Below, one piece after another: positions 56,664 to 64,000 of a stretch of DNA of 64,000 bases. Within the stretch, counting starts at the first letter, position 1; every line of letters starts with the position of its first letter. The stretch comes from CAYNSB01 sp964399625 (lineage in GTDB: Bacteria; Planctomycetota; Phycisphaerae; Phycisphaerales; UBA1924): contig CAYNSB010000007.1 of NCBI GenBank assembly GCA_964399625.1, positions 24,210 through 88,209 of the forward strand, given 5' to 3'. The notes beneath the pieces are model-generated. The model ran no database searches. It was not told the origin of the DNA and saw only the letters and a list, made by a program, of their open reading frames with translations. A program made the translations under genes and the position numbers.

Positions 56664-59393
56664 GTGCACCCATCCACCATTGGTCCATTCCAGATTGAAC
56701 GTGAACTCGGCCGTGGCGGCATGGGGGTGGTCTGCCTCGCCACCGATACCAGACTCGATCGCCAAGTCGCCATCAAGGCCCTACCCGCCGATCTCGCTGC
56801 GGACCCGGATCGCCTCGCCCGGTTCCAACGCGAAGCCAAGGTGCTCGCCTCGCTCAACCACCCAAATGTCGGCGGCATCCACGGGCTCGAACAGTCTGAA
56901 GGCCAACAGTTCTTGATCCTCGAGTACATCGACGGCGAGACGCTCGCCGATCGTCTGGCCGCTGGACCGGTCCCGGTCGCCGATGCGCTGACGCTGGCCA
57001 AGCAGATCGCCGAGGCCCTCGAAGCCGCCCACGAGAAGGGCGTCATCCACCGCGACCTCAAGCCGGGCAACGTGATGGTCACGCCTGAGGGTGTGGTAAA
57101 GGTATTGGACTTCGGGCTCGCACGCACCGCCGAGGGCTCACCGTCCTCGATCGCGAATCCCGCCGCGATGGCCGACTCGCCGACAATGACTTCGCCCGCG
57201 CGATTCGCGCGCAGCCCGACCATCCCCGGCGTCATCATGGGCACGGCCGGCTACATGAGCCCCGAGCAGGCGCGCGGCAAACCGGTCGACAAACGCTCGG
57301 ACATATTCTCCTTCGGCTGCGTGCTCTTTGAGATGCTGACCGGCGCATGCCCGTTCCCCGGCGAAACAGTCACCGATTCTCTCGGCGCGATCCTGCACCG
57401 CGAGCCCAACTGGTCGATGCTGTCGCTCGCCACGCCGACGCGAGTGCGCGATCTGCTCACCAACTGCCTTGCCAAGGACCGCAAGCAACGACTGCACGAC
57501 ATCGGGGACGCTCGGCTCGAACTCGAACGTGCGATCGCCGAGCCGCGAGAGCAGGGCCAGGATCCCGCCTCCTCGCGGCCGCGGTGGCTGTCGGCGGGCG
57601 TGCTTGCCACAGCCTCCCTGATCGCGCTCGCGGTGGTGGCTTCGGCGATGCTGCTGCGACCTAGTCGCGACTCGACCGCGCGAGAGCAAAGGGTGCTTCG
57701 TGCGGCGCTGGCTCTTCCCAAGGGGATGACGCTGTTGGAGAACCTGCGGGCGGTGGCCGTTTCGCCGGATGGGACGCAGGTGGTGCTCTCGCTCGTGTCG
57801 AAGGATGGGACGACGCCGCCTTCTCTGTTCCTGCGCGACCTCTCGCGCCTTGAGTTTCGCACGCTCTCTGGCACGGACGGGGCGTCATTCCCGTTCTGGT
57901 CGCCCGACAGCAGGTCCATCGCGTTCATCGCCAGCGGCAAGCTGAAACGGCTGGACCTCGCCGACGGCATCGTGCGTGTGCTCTGCGATGCACCGGTTGG
58001 CCGCGGCGGGGCGTGGGGAAGCCAGGGCACCATCGTCTTTGCCCCCAGCGCGGGCGGGGGCCTCTCCATCGTAAGCGACGCCGGCGGGACGCCAACGCCG
58101 ATCACCACTTCCAAGACGCTCGGGGAATCGCATCGCGTGCCCCACATGCTTCCCGATGGGGAGCGGTTTCTGTACGTCATTAACAACAGCGCAACGCCGG
58201 GCGTGTACGCGTTTGACCCCTCGACCAAGCAATCGCGGCTGATCATCGCGGGCGAAGGGGCGACGGAGGCAAGCTTTGTCGAGCCGGGGATGCTGGTCTT
58301 CGCCCGCGACGAGAACCTGATGGTGCAGCCGTTCGATGTCCGGCGTCTGGAACTGACAGGCACTGCACGGCCCATCGCCGCGGACGTGCAGTATGACAAA
58401 CGGCGCGCGTTCATCAGCGCGGGGGTGTCATCGCGCGGCACGTTGATCTATCAGGTCGTCAATCCACCAACCCGCTGCAAGCTGGCGTGGATGGACCGCA
58501 AGGGTGAGCGCACTCCGCTCTCTGTGGAACCGACCGCCATGCGCTCCGGGAATACCTCGCTTTCGAAGGACGGTCGGCGCGCGGTTTTCGAACTCGCGGG
58601 GAATCGCGGCGAGTCATTCGTGTCGATCTTTGATCTCGAACGGGGCATCAAGGTGCCGATCGGTGATCCCAAGTCCATGTTCAGCTATGGCGGGTTGTGG
58701 GCGCCAGGAGAGCAGAGCGTCATTGTCAGTTCTGACACAAGCCCTGGGATTCAGTCGCTGGTCAGTTTCCCGATGAGCGGCGGGCCCGGCGTCCCGGTCG
58801 TCGAAGGCGAGTACGGGTTCGAGTACGGGGCGACGTCGATCTCACCGGACGGCAAGACGTTGTTGTTCAACCAAAGCTCGGTGACCGACAAGCTCGCCGA
58901 CATCATGACACGGGGCCTTGACACGAACCAGCCCGCCAAACGATTCATGCAGACGCCGGAGGCGGAATGGAACGCACGCTTCTCGCCCGCCGGTGAGTTC
59001 GTCGCGTACACCGTCTCGGGGGAAGAGGACACGATTGCGGCGTTGAAGGTGGTCGCCTATCCGACACCTTCGGCACCGGTACAGGTGTCAGCCACACCCG
59101 TCCTCTTGAACTCGGGCCTTTGGATCGGCCCGGGCGAGTTGTCGTGGGTGGATACGGGGCGACGGATGTGGAGTGCGACGGTCACTTCCAAGGATGGGCG
59201 CATCGAGATTGGCGTGCCCAACCCCATGCTCAATGGACAGCCGCTGGACAAGCAGGTCGGCGTGCTCGATTATGACATGGCACGCGAGAGGTTCCTTGTC
59301 GCGATAGAGGCCGAGCCGCGAGATGACCCGCGGATTGTGATCGTGAGCGACTGGACACAAGCGTCGATCGGCTCAGCGCCAAACGCAAAGTAG
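56664..59393 (+). CDS. Membrane Ser/Thr protein kinase with TolB-like beta-propeller
   Basis: A 909-residue signalling kinase. Residues about 6-290 are a Hanks-type kinase: ERELGRGGMGVVCLA loop, VAIKALPADLAADPDRLARF (ATP lysine), VIHRDLKPGNVMV (catalytic loop, about 127-139), VLDFGLARTAEG and GTAGYMSPEQARGK. One transmembrane helix at about 310-332 (AGVLATASLIALAVVASAML). The exported C-terminal 570 residues form PD40/TolB-type propeller blades (RAVAVSPDGTQVVLSL, WSPDSRSIAFIAS, ATSISPDGKTLLFNQ). This kinase-plus-propeller layout is common in Acidobacteria and Planctomycetes. The start is chosen as GTG 56664, just before the family-like IGPFQIERELG; TTG 56562 is the alternative. Confidence 0.88.
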   Translation: MHPSTIGPFQIERELGRGGMGVVCLATDTRLDRQVAIKALPADLAADPDRLARFQREAKVLASLNHPNVGGIHGLEQSEGQQFLILEYIDGETLADRLAAGPVPVADALTLAKQIAEALEAAHEKGVIHRDLKPGNVMVTPEGVVKVLDFGLARTAEGSPSSIANPAAMADSPTMTSPARFARSPTIPGVIMGTAGYMSPEQARGKPVDKRSDIFSFGCVLFEMLTGACPFPGETVTDSLGAILHREPNWSMLSLATPTRVRDLLTNCLAKDRKQRLHDIGDARLELERAIAEPREQGQDPASSRPRWLSAGVLATASLIALAVVASAMLLRPSRDSTAREQRVLRAALALPKGMTLLENLRAVAVSPDGTQVVLSLVSKDGTTPPSLFLRDLSRLEFRTLSGTDGASFPFWSPDSRSIAFIASGKLKRLDLADGIVRVLCDAPVGRGGAWGSQGTIVFAPSAGGGLSIVSDAGGTPTPITTSKTLGESHRVPHMLPDGERFLYVINNSATPGVYAFDPSTKQSRLIIAGEGATEASFVEPGMLVFARDENLMVQPFDVRRLELTGTARPIAADVQYDKRRAFISAGVSSRGTLIYQVVNPPTRCKLAWMDRKGERTPLSVEPTAMRSGNTSLSKDGRRAVFELAGNRGESFVSIFDLERGIKVPIGDPKSMFSYGGLWAPGEQSVIVSSDTSPGIQSLVSFPMSGGPGVPVVEGEYGFEYGATSISPDGKTLLFNQSSVTDKLADIMTRGLDTNQPAKRFMQTPEAEWNARFSPAGEFVAYTVSGEEDTIAALKVVAYPTPSAPVQVSATPVLLNSGLWIGPGELSWVDTGRRMWSATVTSKDGRIEIGVPNPMLNGQPLDKQVGVLDYDMARERFLVAIEAEPRDDPRIVIVSDWTQASIGSAPNAK

Positions 59394-59433
59394 GCTTTCG
59401 CGTGCGGAAGCGTTGCAGCCTCGGTCAACACGG

Positions 59434-59461
59434 ACGCCCGCGAGCCTTGTCTCGCGGGCGT
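59434..59461 (+). terminator. Hairpin terminator after the kinase gene
   Basis: ACGCCCGCGAG (59434-59444) and CTCGCGGGCGT (59451-59461) form a perfect 11-bp stem with loop CCTTGT, 40 bp after the kinase stop, followed by a short TT. The same stem faces the tRNA gene coming from the other strand. Confidence 0.7.
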
Positions 59462-59473
59462 TTAGATCGTCAA

Positions 59474-59547
<74 letters not shown>

Positions 59548-59612
59548 GAAACTCGCTCCCACGATCGCTCGCGGAAGAGACCAAGTCTAGCACCGCCGAG
59601 GCCCCGCGTCCC

Positions 59613-60410
59613 TCACTTCTTCGCCGGAAACGTCGGCTGCGTCACGTACACGTTGTCGTCCGTGGTGGATGGATCGCTGTCCGCGCCAGCGGAGTAGAAG
59701 TACGGGCGGTCGCCCTTGGGAACGCCGCAGTCCGCGTCCTGCAGAAGCCCGCCGGTCGCCGCCGCCGATTGCGCGCCGCGACGGATCGTCGCGATGCCGT
59801 ACTTCTTGCCGCCGGCGGCCTTGCCGATGACCTTCTCGACGTCCACGCCCGCCGCGGGATTCGATCCTGCATAGGTCTTGTCTGTGATCACGCCCTTGAA
59901 CGCGGGATGCACGAACCGGATCGGGTTGCCCCAGCCATCCAGGATCGTCGGCAGCGTGGGCTGGAGCTTCTCGTCCGTGTTGGTGCCGTCGGGAGATGTC
60001 TCCTTGTAGAACTTGCTCGTCGAAGCAATCTGGGAAAGCGCCGCGCTCGCACCCGCCGAGGCCTTTGCCTGGAGCATGAACAGCCCAACGGAGTTGATCG
60101 TCGTGCCCGGCGTGCCGCCCGTCATGTTGATGCCATCGACGATGGGAATGAGATTCGCCTTGAGCGACGCGGGCGCCGCGGCATCGTTCCCCCGCGGGTC
60201 CGCGACGAACGCCGGGGGGTTGGACCCCTTCTCCGCAATGTACGCGGTCAGCGCAGCGTCGAGCGAGCGCAGCACCTGCTCCGTCGCCTTCTGCTTGCCC
60301 GAGCCGACCACCTTCGTGCCCACCACCACCGAGATGCCCACGAGCAGCGCGATGATCGCGATGACGATGAGGAGCTCGATCAACGTGAAGGCGGATCGGA
60401 TCGTGCGCAT
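59613..60410 (-). CDS. Type IV pilin/pseudopilin-like protein
   Basis: A 265-residue protein with a prepilin-type N terminus: short basic leader MRTIRSA then FTLIELLIVIAIIALLVG, the methylated-Phe + Glu5 motif cleaved by prepilin peptidase and forming the filament-core helix. The remainder is soluble, Gly/Ala/Lys-rich, with DGWGNPIRFVHPAFKG resembling the conserved segment of type II secretion major pseudopilins and many planctomycete pilin-like proteins (often DUF1559-related, but that tail is not seen). No other secretion or pilus genes adjoin. The ATG at 60410 gives the right leader length. A tRNA-Pro gene and the kinase follow on the left. Confidence 0.85.
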   Translation of the reverse strand: MRTIRSAFTLIELLIVIAIIALLVGISVVVGTKVVGSGKQKATEQVLRSLDAALTAYIAEKGSNPPAFVADPRGNDAAAPASLKANLIPIVDGINMTGGTPGTTINSVGLFMLQAKASAGASAALSQIASTSKFYKETSPDGTNTDEKLQPTLPTILDGWGNPIRFVHPAFKGVITDKTYAGSNPAAGVDVEKVIGKAAGGKKYGIATIRRGAQSAAATGGLLQDADCGVPKGDRPYFYSAGADSDPSTTDDNVYVTQPTFPAKK

Positions 60411-60569
60411 GCGCTGGTCCCTTGCGTGCCGCTGCAGTGACGTCGCGAAAACCTGATTCGCGCCGCCACGGTTCGCCCAAAGGATACGGACGCACCCGGG
60501 GCGCGCACGTCCATACGCCCCAAACGCGGCGTCTGATCCGTCACCACCCGGTTCGAGCGTCCTTGCTCG

Positions 60570-63500
60570 TCAGGCCGACCTGGGTCCGTCCGTTGGCGGA
60601 GGCGTCTGCGTGGGAAGATCAAAGCCCCCCGGCGCAGGAGCCTTGGGCGCAAAGCCCGGCACGGGAGGCGGAGCCTGCGGCGCAAACCCGGGCACCGGCG
60701 GTGGTGCCTGCGGCGCAAAGCCCGGCACTGGCGGTGGAGCCTGCGTGGCGAGACCCGGGATCGGTGGCGGCGCTTGCGGCGCCAGCCCCGGCACCGACGG
60801 CGGAGCCTGCAGCGAGGGAATCGCCGCCGACTGCGCGAACACCGGGGCCGAAGGCGTCGGAGGCGAGTAGTACGCGTCGCCCGAGGGCGCGCGCGGCGCC
60901 GGAGCCGCCGGCGGCGGCGCGACGTTCAGCTGGGGCACCAGACGGACCTTGAAGATGTCGTCGGTGATCCGGTCCCGCACGCCGTCGAGCATGTCCCCGA
61001 ACATGCGCGATCCCTCGCGCTTGTACTCGATCCGCGGGTCCTGCTGGCTGTACGCCCGGAAGTTGATCACGTCGCGCAGCTGGTCCATCGCGTACAGGTG
61101 GCCCTTCCACGAGTCGTCGAGCGTGTGCAGCAGCACCTGCTGCTCGAACTGCACGAGCTCGGCTCTCAGCGCCGACTCCACGCGAGCGCGGATCGCGTCC
61201 TGCCGCTCCTGCCCCTCGAGGTACCGCATCCAGTCGGGCAGGTCGATGTCCAGGTCCTGGTTGAAATGACGCTCGAGATCCGCGTCCGTCTTGCACGCCT
61301 GGGCCGCGTTCACCGCGTGCTCCAGCTTGCCCGACTCGTACCACGCCTTGGACGCCGCGAGCAGCTCCTCGCGCACCTTCCCGGGCGGCGTTCGCATCAG
61401 CTTGTCGGACGTCCAGTCGAGCCCCAGCCGGCGCTTGGCCCACGACACCAGCATCTCCGCCGCGCCAGCAGGGTTCTGACGCATGAGCAGCCCCGTCAGG
61501 TCCATCTGGAACTGCACGGGGTACTCGACCTCGCGCGCGTCGTACACCGCGCGCGTCTTGGACATGATCTTCTCCAGAGGCGGCTCGCTCTTGCTCTCCT
61601 GGCTCGCGATGAGCTCCTGCGCGTCCACTTCGATATCGAACTTGTTCCTGCACCACGACACGAGCTGGTGCGCCCCATAGTGCGGCACGAGGAACTGCTG
61701 GATCCCCGAGAGGTCCGTCTCGTCGATGCGACGCTCCGCCGCCTCGACCAGCACCGTCCGCACGTGACGCCGAGCGCTCACACCATCGCCCGACTCCAGC
61801 TCGCCCGGCGTGAGCTCCACCCCGAACCGGTCCCGCGCCCACTTGATCAATCCCTGGGCGTCGAAATCAACCTTCACTTCCGACTCCTCGTCGGGGATGT
61901 ACTCGCCCAGCGTGATGTCGATCATTGAGCGGGCCTCGGCCTTGGCCTCCTCGCGGATCGCCTTCTCGATGTCGTGCTCCTCAAGACCCCGCAGGCGCTC
62001 GTGCGCGATGGGCGTGTCGATCTTCTGACGCGCGAACTCCGCGATGCACGCCAGGTGGTAGTCCCGGCCCAGGTACTCCCCCACCGCGTCGCGCACCGAG
62101 TCCTGGATGTAGTCCAGCACGAGGCCCTTGGTGTCTCGCCCCTCGAGCACGCGCTGACGCAGCCCGTAGAAGTGCTGGCGCTGGTGCTCCATCACCTCGT
62201 CGTACTCGAGGATGTTCTTGCGCACCTGGAAGTTCCGCTCCTCGACCTTCCGCTGCGCACGCTCCACGCTCTTGGAGAGCCACGGGTGCTCGATCGAGTC
62301 GCCCTCCTTCATGCCCAGGCGCGCCAGCACCTTCATCTGCGTCTCGCCCGCGAACATCTTCATCAGGTCGTCCTCGAGGCTCACGAAGAACCGCGACGAC
62401 CCGCGATCGCCCTGACGACCCGAGCGCCCGCGGAGCTGGTTGTCGATGCGCCGCGCCTCGTGACGCTCCGTGCCGATCACGTGCAGCCCGCCCAGCTCCT
62501 CGATCGTCGAGAACCACCGCACGCGGTGCAGCAGGTACCGACCCGAGGCGTCCAGCGCCTCGCGCAGCTGCTCGGCGCTCATGGACGACACCTTGCCGCC
62601 GATGAACGTGTGCTTCTCCGCCCAGTGACGCAGGAGCTCCATCTCCAGCTCCGCGAAGGGAACGCTCTCCAGGTCCCGCTTCTGCGCGCCCAGCTCCTTG
62701 GGCGCGATCTTGCGGTAGATCTGCTCACGCACCTGCTCGTCGCTCATCTCCACCGTCAGGGTGCGCGGCGCGATGCCCCGGCGCAGCCAGTGGTCCAGCA
62801 GCGCCTCGCGCGAGATCTTCCCGAGCTTGATGTCCGTGCCGCGCCCGGCCATGTTCGTCGCGATCATCACCGCGCCCAGGTGCCCGGCGTTCTCCACGAT
62901 GTGCGCCTCGCGCTCGTGCTGCTTGGCGTTGAGCACCTCGTGCTTGATCCCGTGCTTGCTCGCGAGCATCTTTGCCAGCGTCTCGCTCTTCTCCACGCTC
63001 GTCGTGCCCACCAACACCGGGCGGCCCGCGTCGTGGAACCCGCGGACCTCCTCGACGATCGCCTCCCACTTGTCCTTGGCGCGCAGGAACATCAGGTCGT
63101 CGAAGTCCGCGCGGATCACCGGCTTGTTCGTCGGGATCGCCACCACGTCCAGCTTGTAGATGTCGTGGAACTCCTGCGCCTCGGTGTCCGCCGTGCCCGT
63201 CATGCCCGCCAGACGCTTGTACATCTTGAAGAAGTTCTGGATGGTGATCGTCGCGACGGTCTGCGTCTCCTGCTTGATCGGGACGCGTTCCTTGCACTCC
63301 ACCGCCTGGTGGAGACCGTCGGACCACTGACGCCCGACCATCGGGCGGCCCGTGTTCACATCGACGATGACGATCGAGGGCAAGCGCCGGCCCGTCATCG
63401 GGTCCTGCGCCTCCATGATGATGTAGTCCTTGTCCTTCTCGTAGACGGCGTGGGCGCGCAGGGACTGCTCCAGGAGGTGCGGGAGGTCGATGTTCTCGTC

Positions 63501-64000
63501 GACGTAGAACGAGCCGATCCCCGCGACACGCTGGGCCTCGGCGACGCCCTCGTGGGAGACGTGCACCTGCTTGCGCTCGAGCTTGACCTCGTAGTACTGG
63601 GTGTATTTGGCGCGGGCCGACTCGAGCTCGGGGAGCTGGGCCTTGGCGTTCTTGAGCGCCTCGTTCAGCTCGGGGATCTTCTCCCGCTCGCGGATCTGGC
63701 GGATGTCGCCCTCGATGCCCTTGATGCGCAGCTTGCACTTCTCGACCTCGTCGTCGGCCTGTTGCCAGGGGCGCTGCTTGTCCACCAGGTGACGGGCCAG
63801 GCGGTCGGCCAGCTCGTAGCGCGGCTGGTCCTCGTGCGCGGGCCCCGAGATGATGAGCGGCGTGCGGGCCTCGTCGATCAGGATGCTGTCCACCTCGTCC
63901 ACGATCGCGAAGTGGCGCTTGCGCTGCACCTGCTCCTCGGCCTTGCGCTTCATGTTGTCGCGGAGGTAGTCGAACCCGAACTCGCTCGTCGTCCCGTAGA
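60570..64000 (-). CDS. secA: SecA preprotein translocase ATPase, N terminus beyond the window
   Basis: The frame is open to the right edge, giving 1142 C-terminal residues; perhaps 190 N-terminal residues are missing. SecA drives export through SecYEG. Visible motifs: YGTTSEFGFDYLRDNM, IVDEVDSILIDEARTPLIISG (DEAD-like Walker B as DEVDS), the preprotein-crosslinking domain, IATNMAGRGTDIKLG and GRSGRQGDRGSSRFFVSLED (helicase motifs V and VI), then HLYAMDQLRDVINFRAY in the helical wing region. Two oddities: a roughly 200-residue insertion in the C-terminal helical part holding three related units (61413-61856), and a tail without the usual CxC-x8-CH zinc site, replaced by a proline-rich 11-residue repeat. 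Confidence 0.96.
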   Translation of the reverse strand, partial: YGTTSEFGFDYLRDNMKRKAEEQVQRKRHFAIVDEVDSILIDEARTPLIISGPAHEDQPRYELADRLARHLVDKQRPWQQADDEVEKCKLRIKGIEGDIRQIREREKIPELNEALKNAKAQLPELESARAKYTQYYEVKLERKQVHVSHEGVAEAQRVAGIGSFYVDENIDLPHLLEQSLRAHAVYEKDKDYIIMEAQDPMTGRRLPSIVIVDVNTGRPMVGRQWSDGLHQAVECKERVPIKQETQTVATITIQNFFKMYKRLAGMTGTADTEAQEFHDIYKLDVVAIPTNKPVIRADFDDLMFLRAKDKWEAIVEEVRGFHDAGRPVLVGTTSVEKSETLAKMLASKHGIKHEVLNAKQHEREAHIVENAGHLGAVMIATNMAGRGTDIKLGKISREALLDHWLRRGIAPRTLTVEMSDEQVREQIYRKIAPKELGAQKRDLESVPFAELEMELLRHWAEKHTFIGGKVSSMSAEQLREALDASGRYLLHRVRWFSTIEELGGLHVIGTERHEARRIDNQLRGRSGRQGDRGSSRFFVSLEDDLMKMFAGETQMKVLARLGMKEGDSIEHPWLSKSVERAQRKVEERNFQVRKNILEYDEVMEHQRQHFYGLRQRVLEGRDTKGLVLDYIQDSVRDAVGEYLGRDYHLACIAEFARQKIDTPIAHERLRGLEEHDIEKAIREEAKAEARSMIDITLGEYIPDEESEVKVDFDAQGLIKWARDRFGVELTPGELESGDGVSARRHVRTVLVEAAERRIDETDLSGIQQFLVPHYGAHQLVSWCRNKFDIEVDAQELIASQESKSEPPLEKIMSKTRAVYDAREVEYPVQFQMDLTGLLMRQNPAGAAEMLVSWAKRRLGLDWTSDKLMRTPPGKVREELLAASKAWYESGKLEHAVNAAQACKTDADLERHFNQDLDIDLPDWMRYLEGQERQDAIRARVESALRAELVQFEQQVLLHTLDDSWKGHLYAMDQLRDVINFRAYSQQDPRIEYKREGSRMFGDMLDGVRDRITDDIFKVRLVPQLNVAPPPAAPAPRAPSGDAYYSPPTPSAPVFAQSAAIPSLQAPPSVPGLAPQAPPPIPGLATQAPPPVPGFAPQAPPPVPGFAPQAPPPVPGFAPKAPAPGGFDLPTQTPPPTDGPRSA
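60610..60815 (-). repeat. 33-bp tandem repeat encoding the SecA proline-rich tail
   Basis: About six units of 33 bp encode QAPPPVPGFAP-like 11-mers (variants VPGLAP, IPGLAT, VPGFAP and a degenerate last one, KAPAPGGFDLP). Repeat identity is highest in the three units nearest the stop codon, suggesting recent expansion by slippage. Confidence 0.75.
61413..61856 (-). repeat. Three diverged internal repeats in SecA
   Basis: Protein units opening LIKWARDRFGVEL (61814-61856 region), LVSWCRNKFDIEV (61626-61668) and LVSWAKRRLGLDW (61413-61455), each followed by a charged helix-rich stretch, spaced about 63 and 71 residues. They share the pattern L-[IV]-x-W-[AC]-[RK]-x2-[FL]-x-[VIL]-[ED]. Confidence 0.65.

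Noticed and set aside
60610..60815. CRISPR-like or minisatellite array
   Set aside because: The 33-bp units are in frame, have no spacers and encode the SecA proline-rich tail.

Overview
The window is GC-rich (roughly two thirds G+C by eye) bacterial chromosome, densely packed, with no insertion sequence, prophage, CRISPR array or rRNA seen. Two secreted proteins end in the duplicated NCDGS...LSAADF...CFL..FRAG module, another ends in a VPTPGS-hydrophobic-RRRR sorting tail, an ECF sigma factor is coupled to a Ser/Thr kinase, and SecA is unusually long. Together these point to a planctomycete of the class Phycisphaerae. This is inference from family knowledge; no 16S gene is present. A Kdo-activating enzyme (kdsB) and a heptosyltransferase-like protein indicate an LPS-type outer membrane.

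Layout. 1-660: tail of an unknown gene, then RNase P RNA (rnpB) on the minus strand with its own terminator. 0.7-9.3 kb: Gfo/Idh/MocA-like protein, a coupled glycosyltransferase pair (GT9 then a GT2-GT4 fusion), a GH3-type acyl-adenylating protein, DinB-like and NRDE/TANGO2-like proteins. 9.4-26 kb: PEP-CTERM-type protein, MFS and TerC membrane proteins, cinA, pyk, a solute-binding protein, aspS, an SDR, kdsB, a large secreted gluzincin-type metalloprotease and a TPR protein. 26.1-33.7 kb: def-fmt with a small HEIGHH protein, a SixA-like phosphatase, then a tightly coupled run of HAD phosphatase, M20 hydrolase and class III aminotransferase followed by a PaaK-like ligase. 33.7-42.4 kb: ECF sigma factor coupled to a kinase/WD40 protein that carries a zinc anti-sigma motif, then an RND efflux pump and its adaptor. 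42.5-48.9 kb: mutS, a second dockerin-type secreted protein, a self-regulated ArsR/SRPBCC pair and a gene broken by one amber codon.

48.9-56.3 kb holds the most interesting locus: a complete histidine operon (hisG, hisC-HAD, hisB, hisH, hisF, hisA-hisI-hisE, hisD), every junction overlapping, with two fusions that place all ten enzymatic steps in seven genes. It is preceded by a 19-codon leader peptide with seven consecutive His codons, a pause-type hairpin and an intrinsic terminator: a textbook transcription attenuator, apparently read from a nearly leaderless mRNA. The window ends with a second Ser/Thr kinase with a beta-propeller, tRNA-Pro(CGG), a type IV pilin-like protein and a partial secA carrying a three-fold internal repeat and a proline-rich repeat tail.

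Start codons were chosen from Shine-Dalgarno spacing, 4-bp stop/start overlaps and family alignment from memory. No database or folding program was run.
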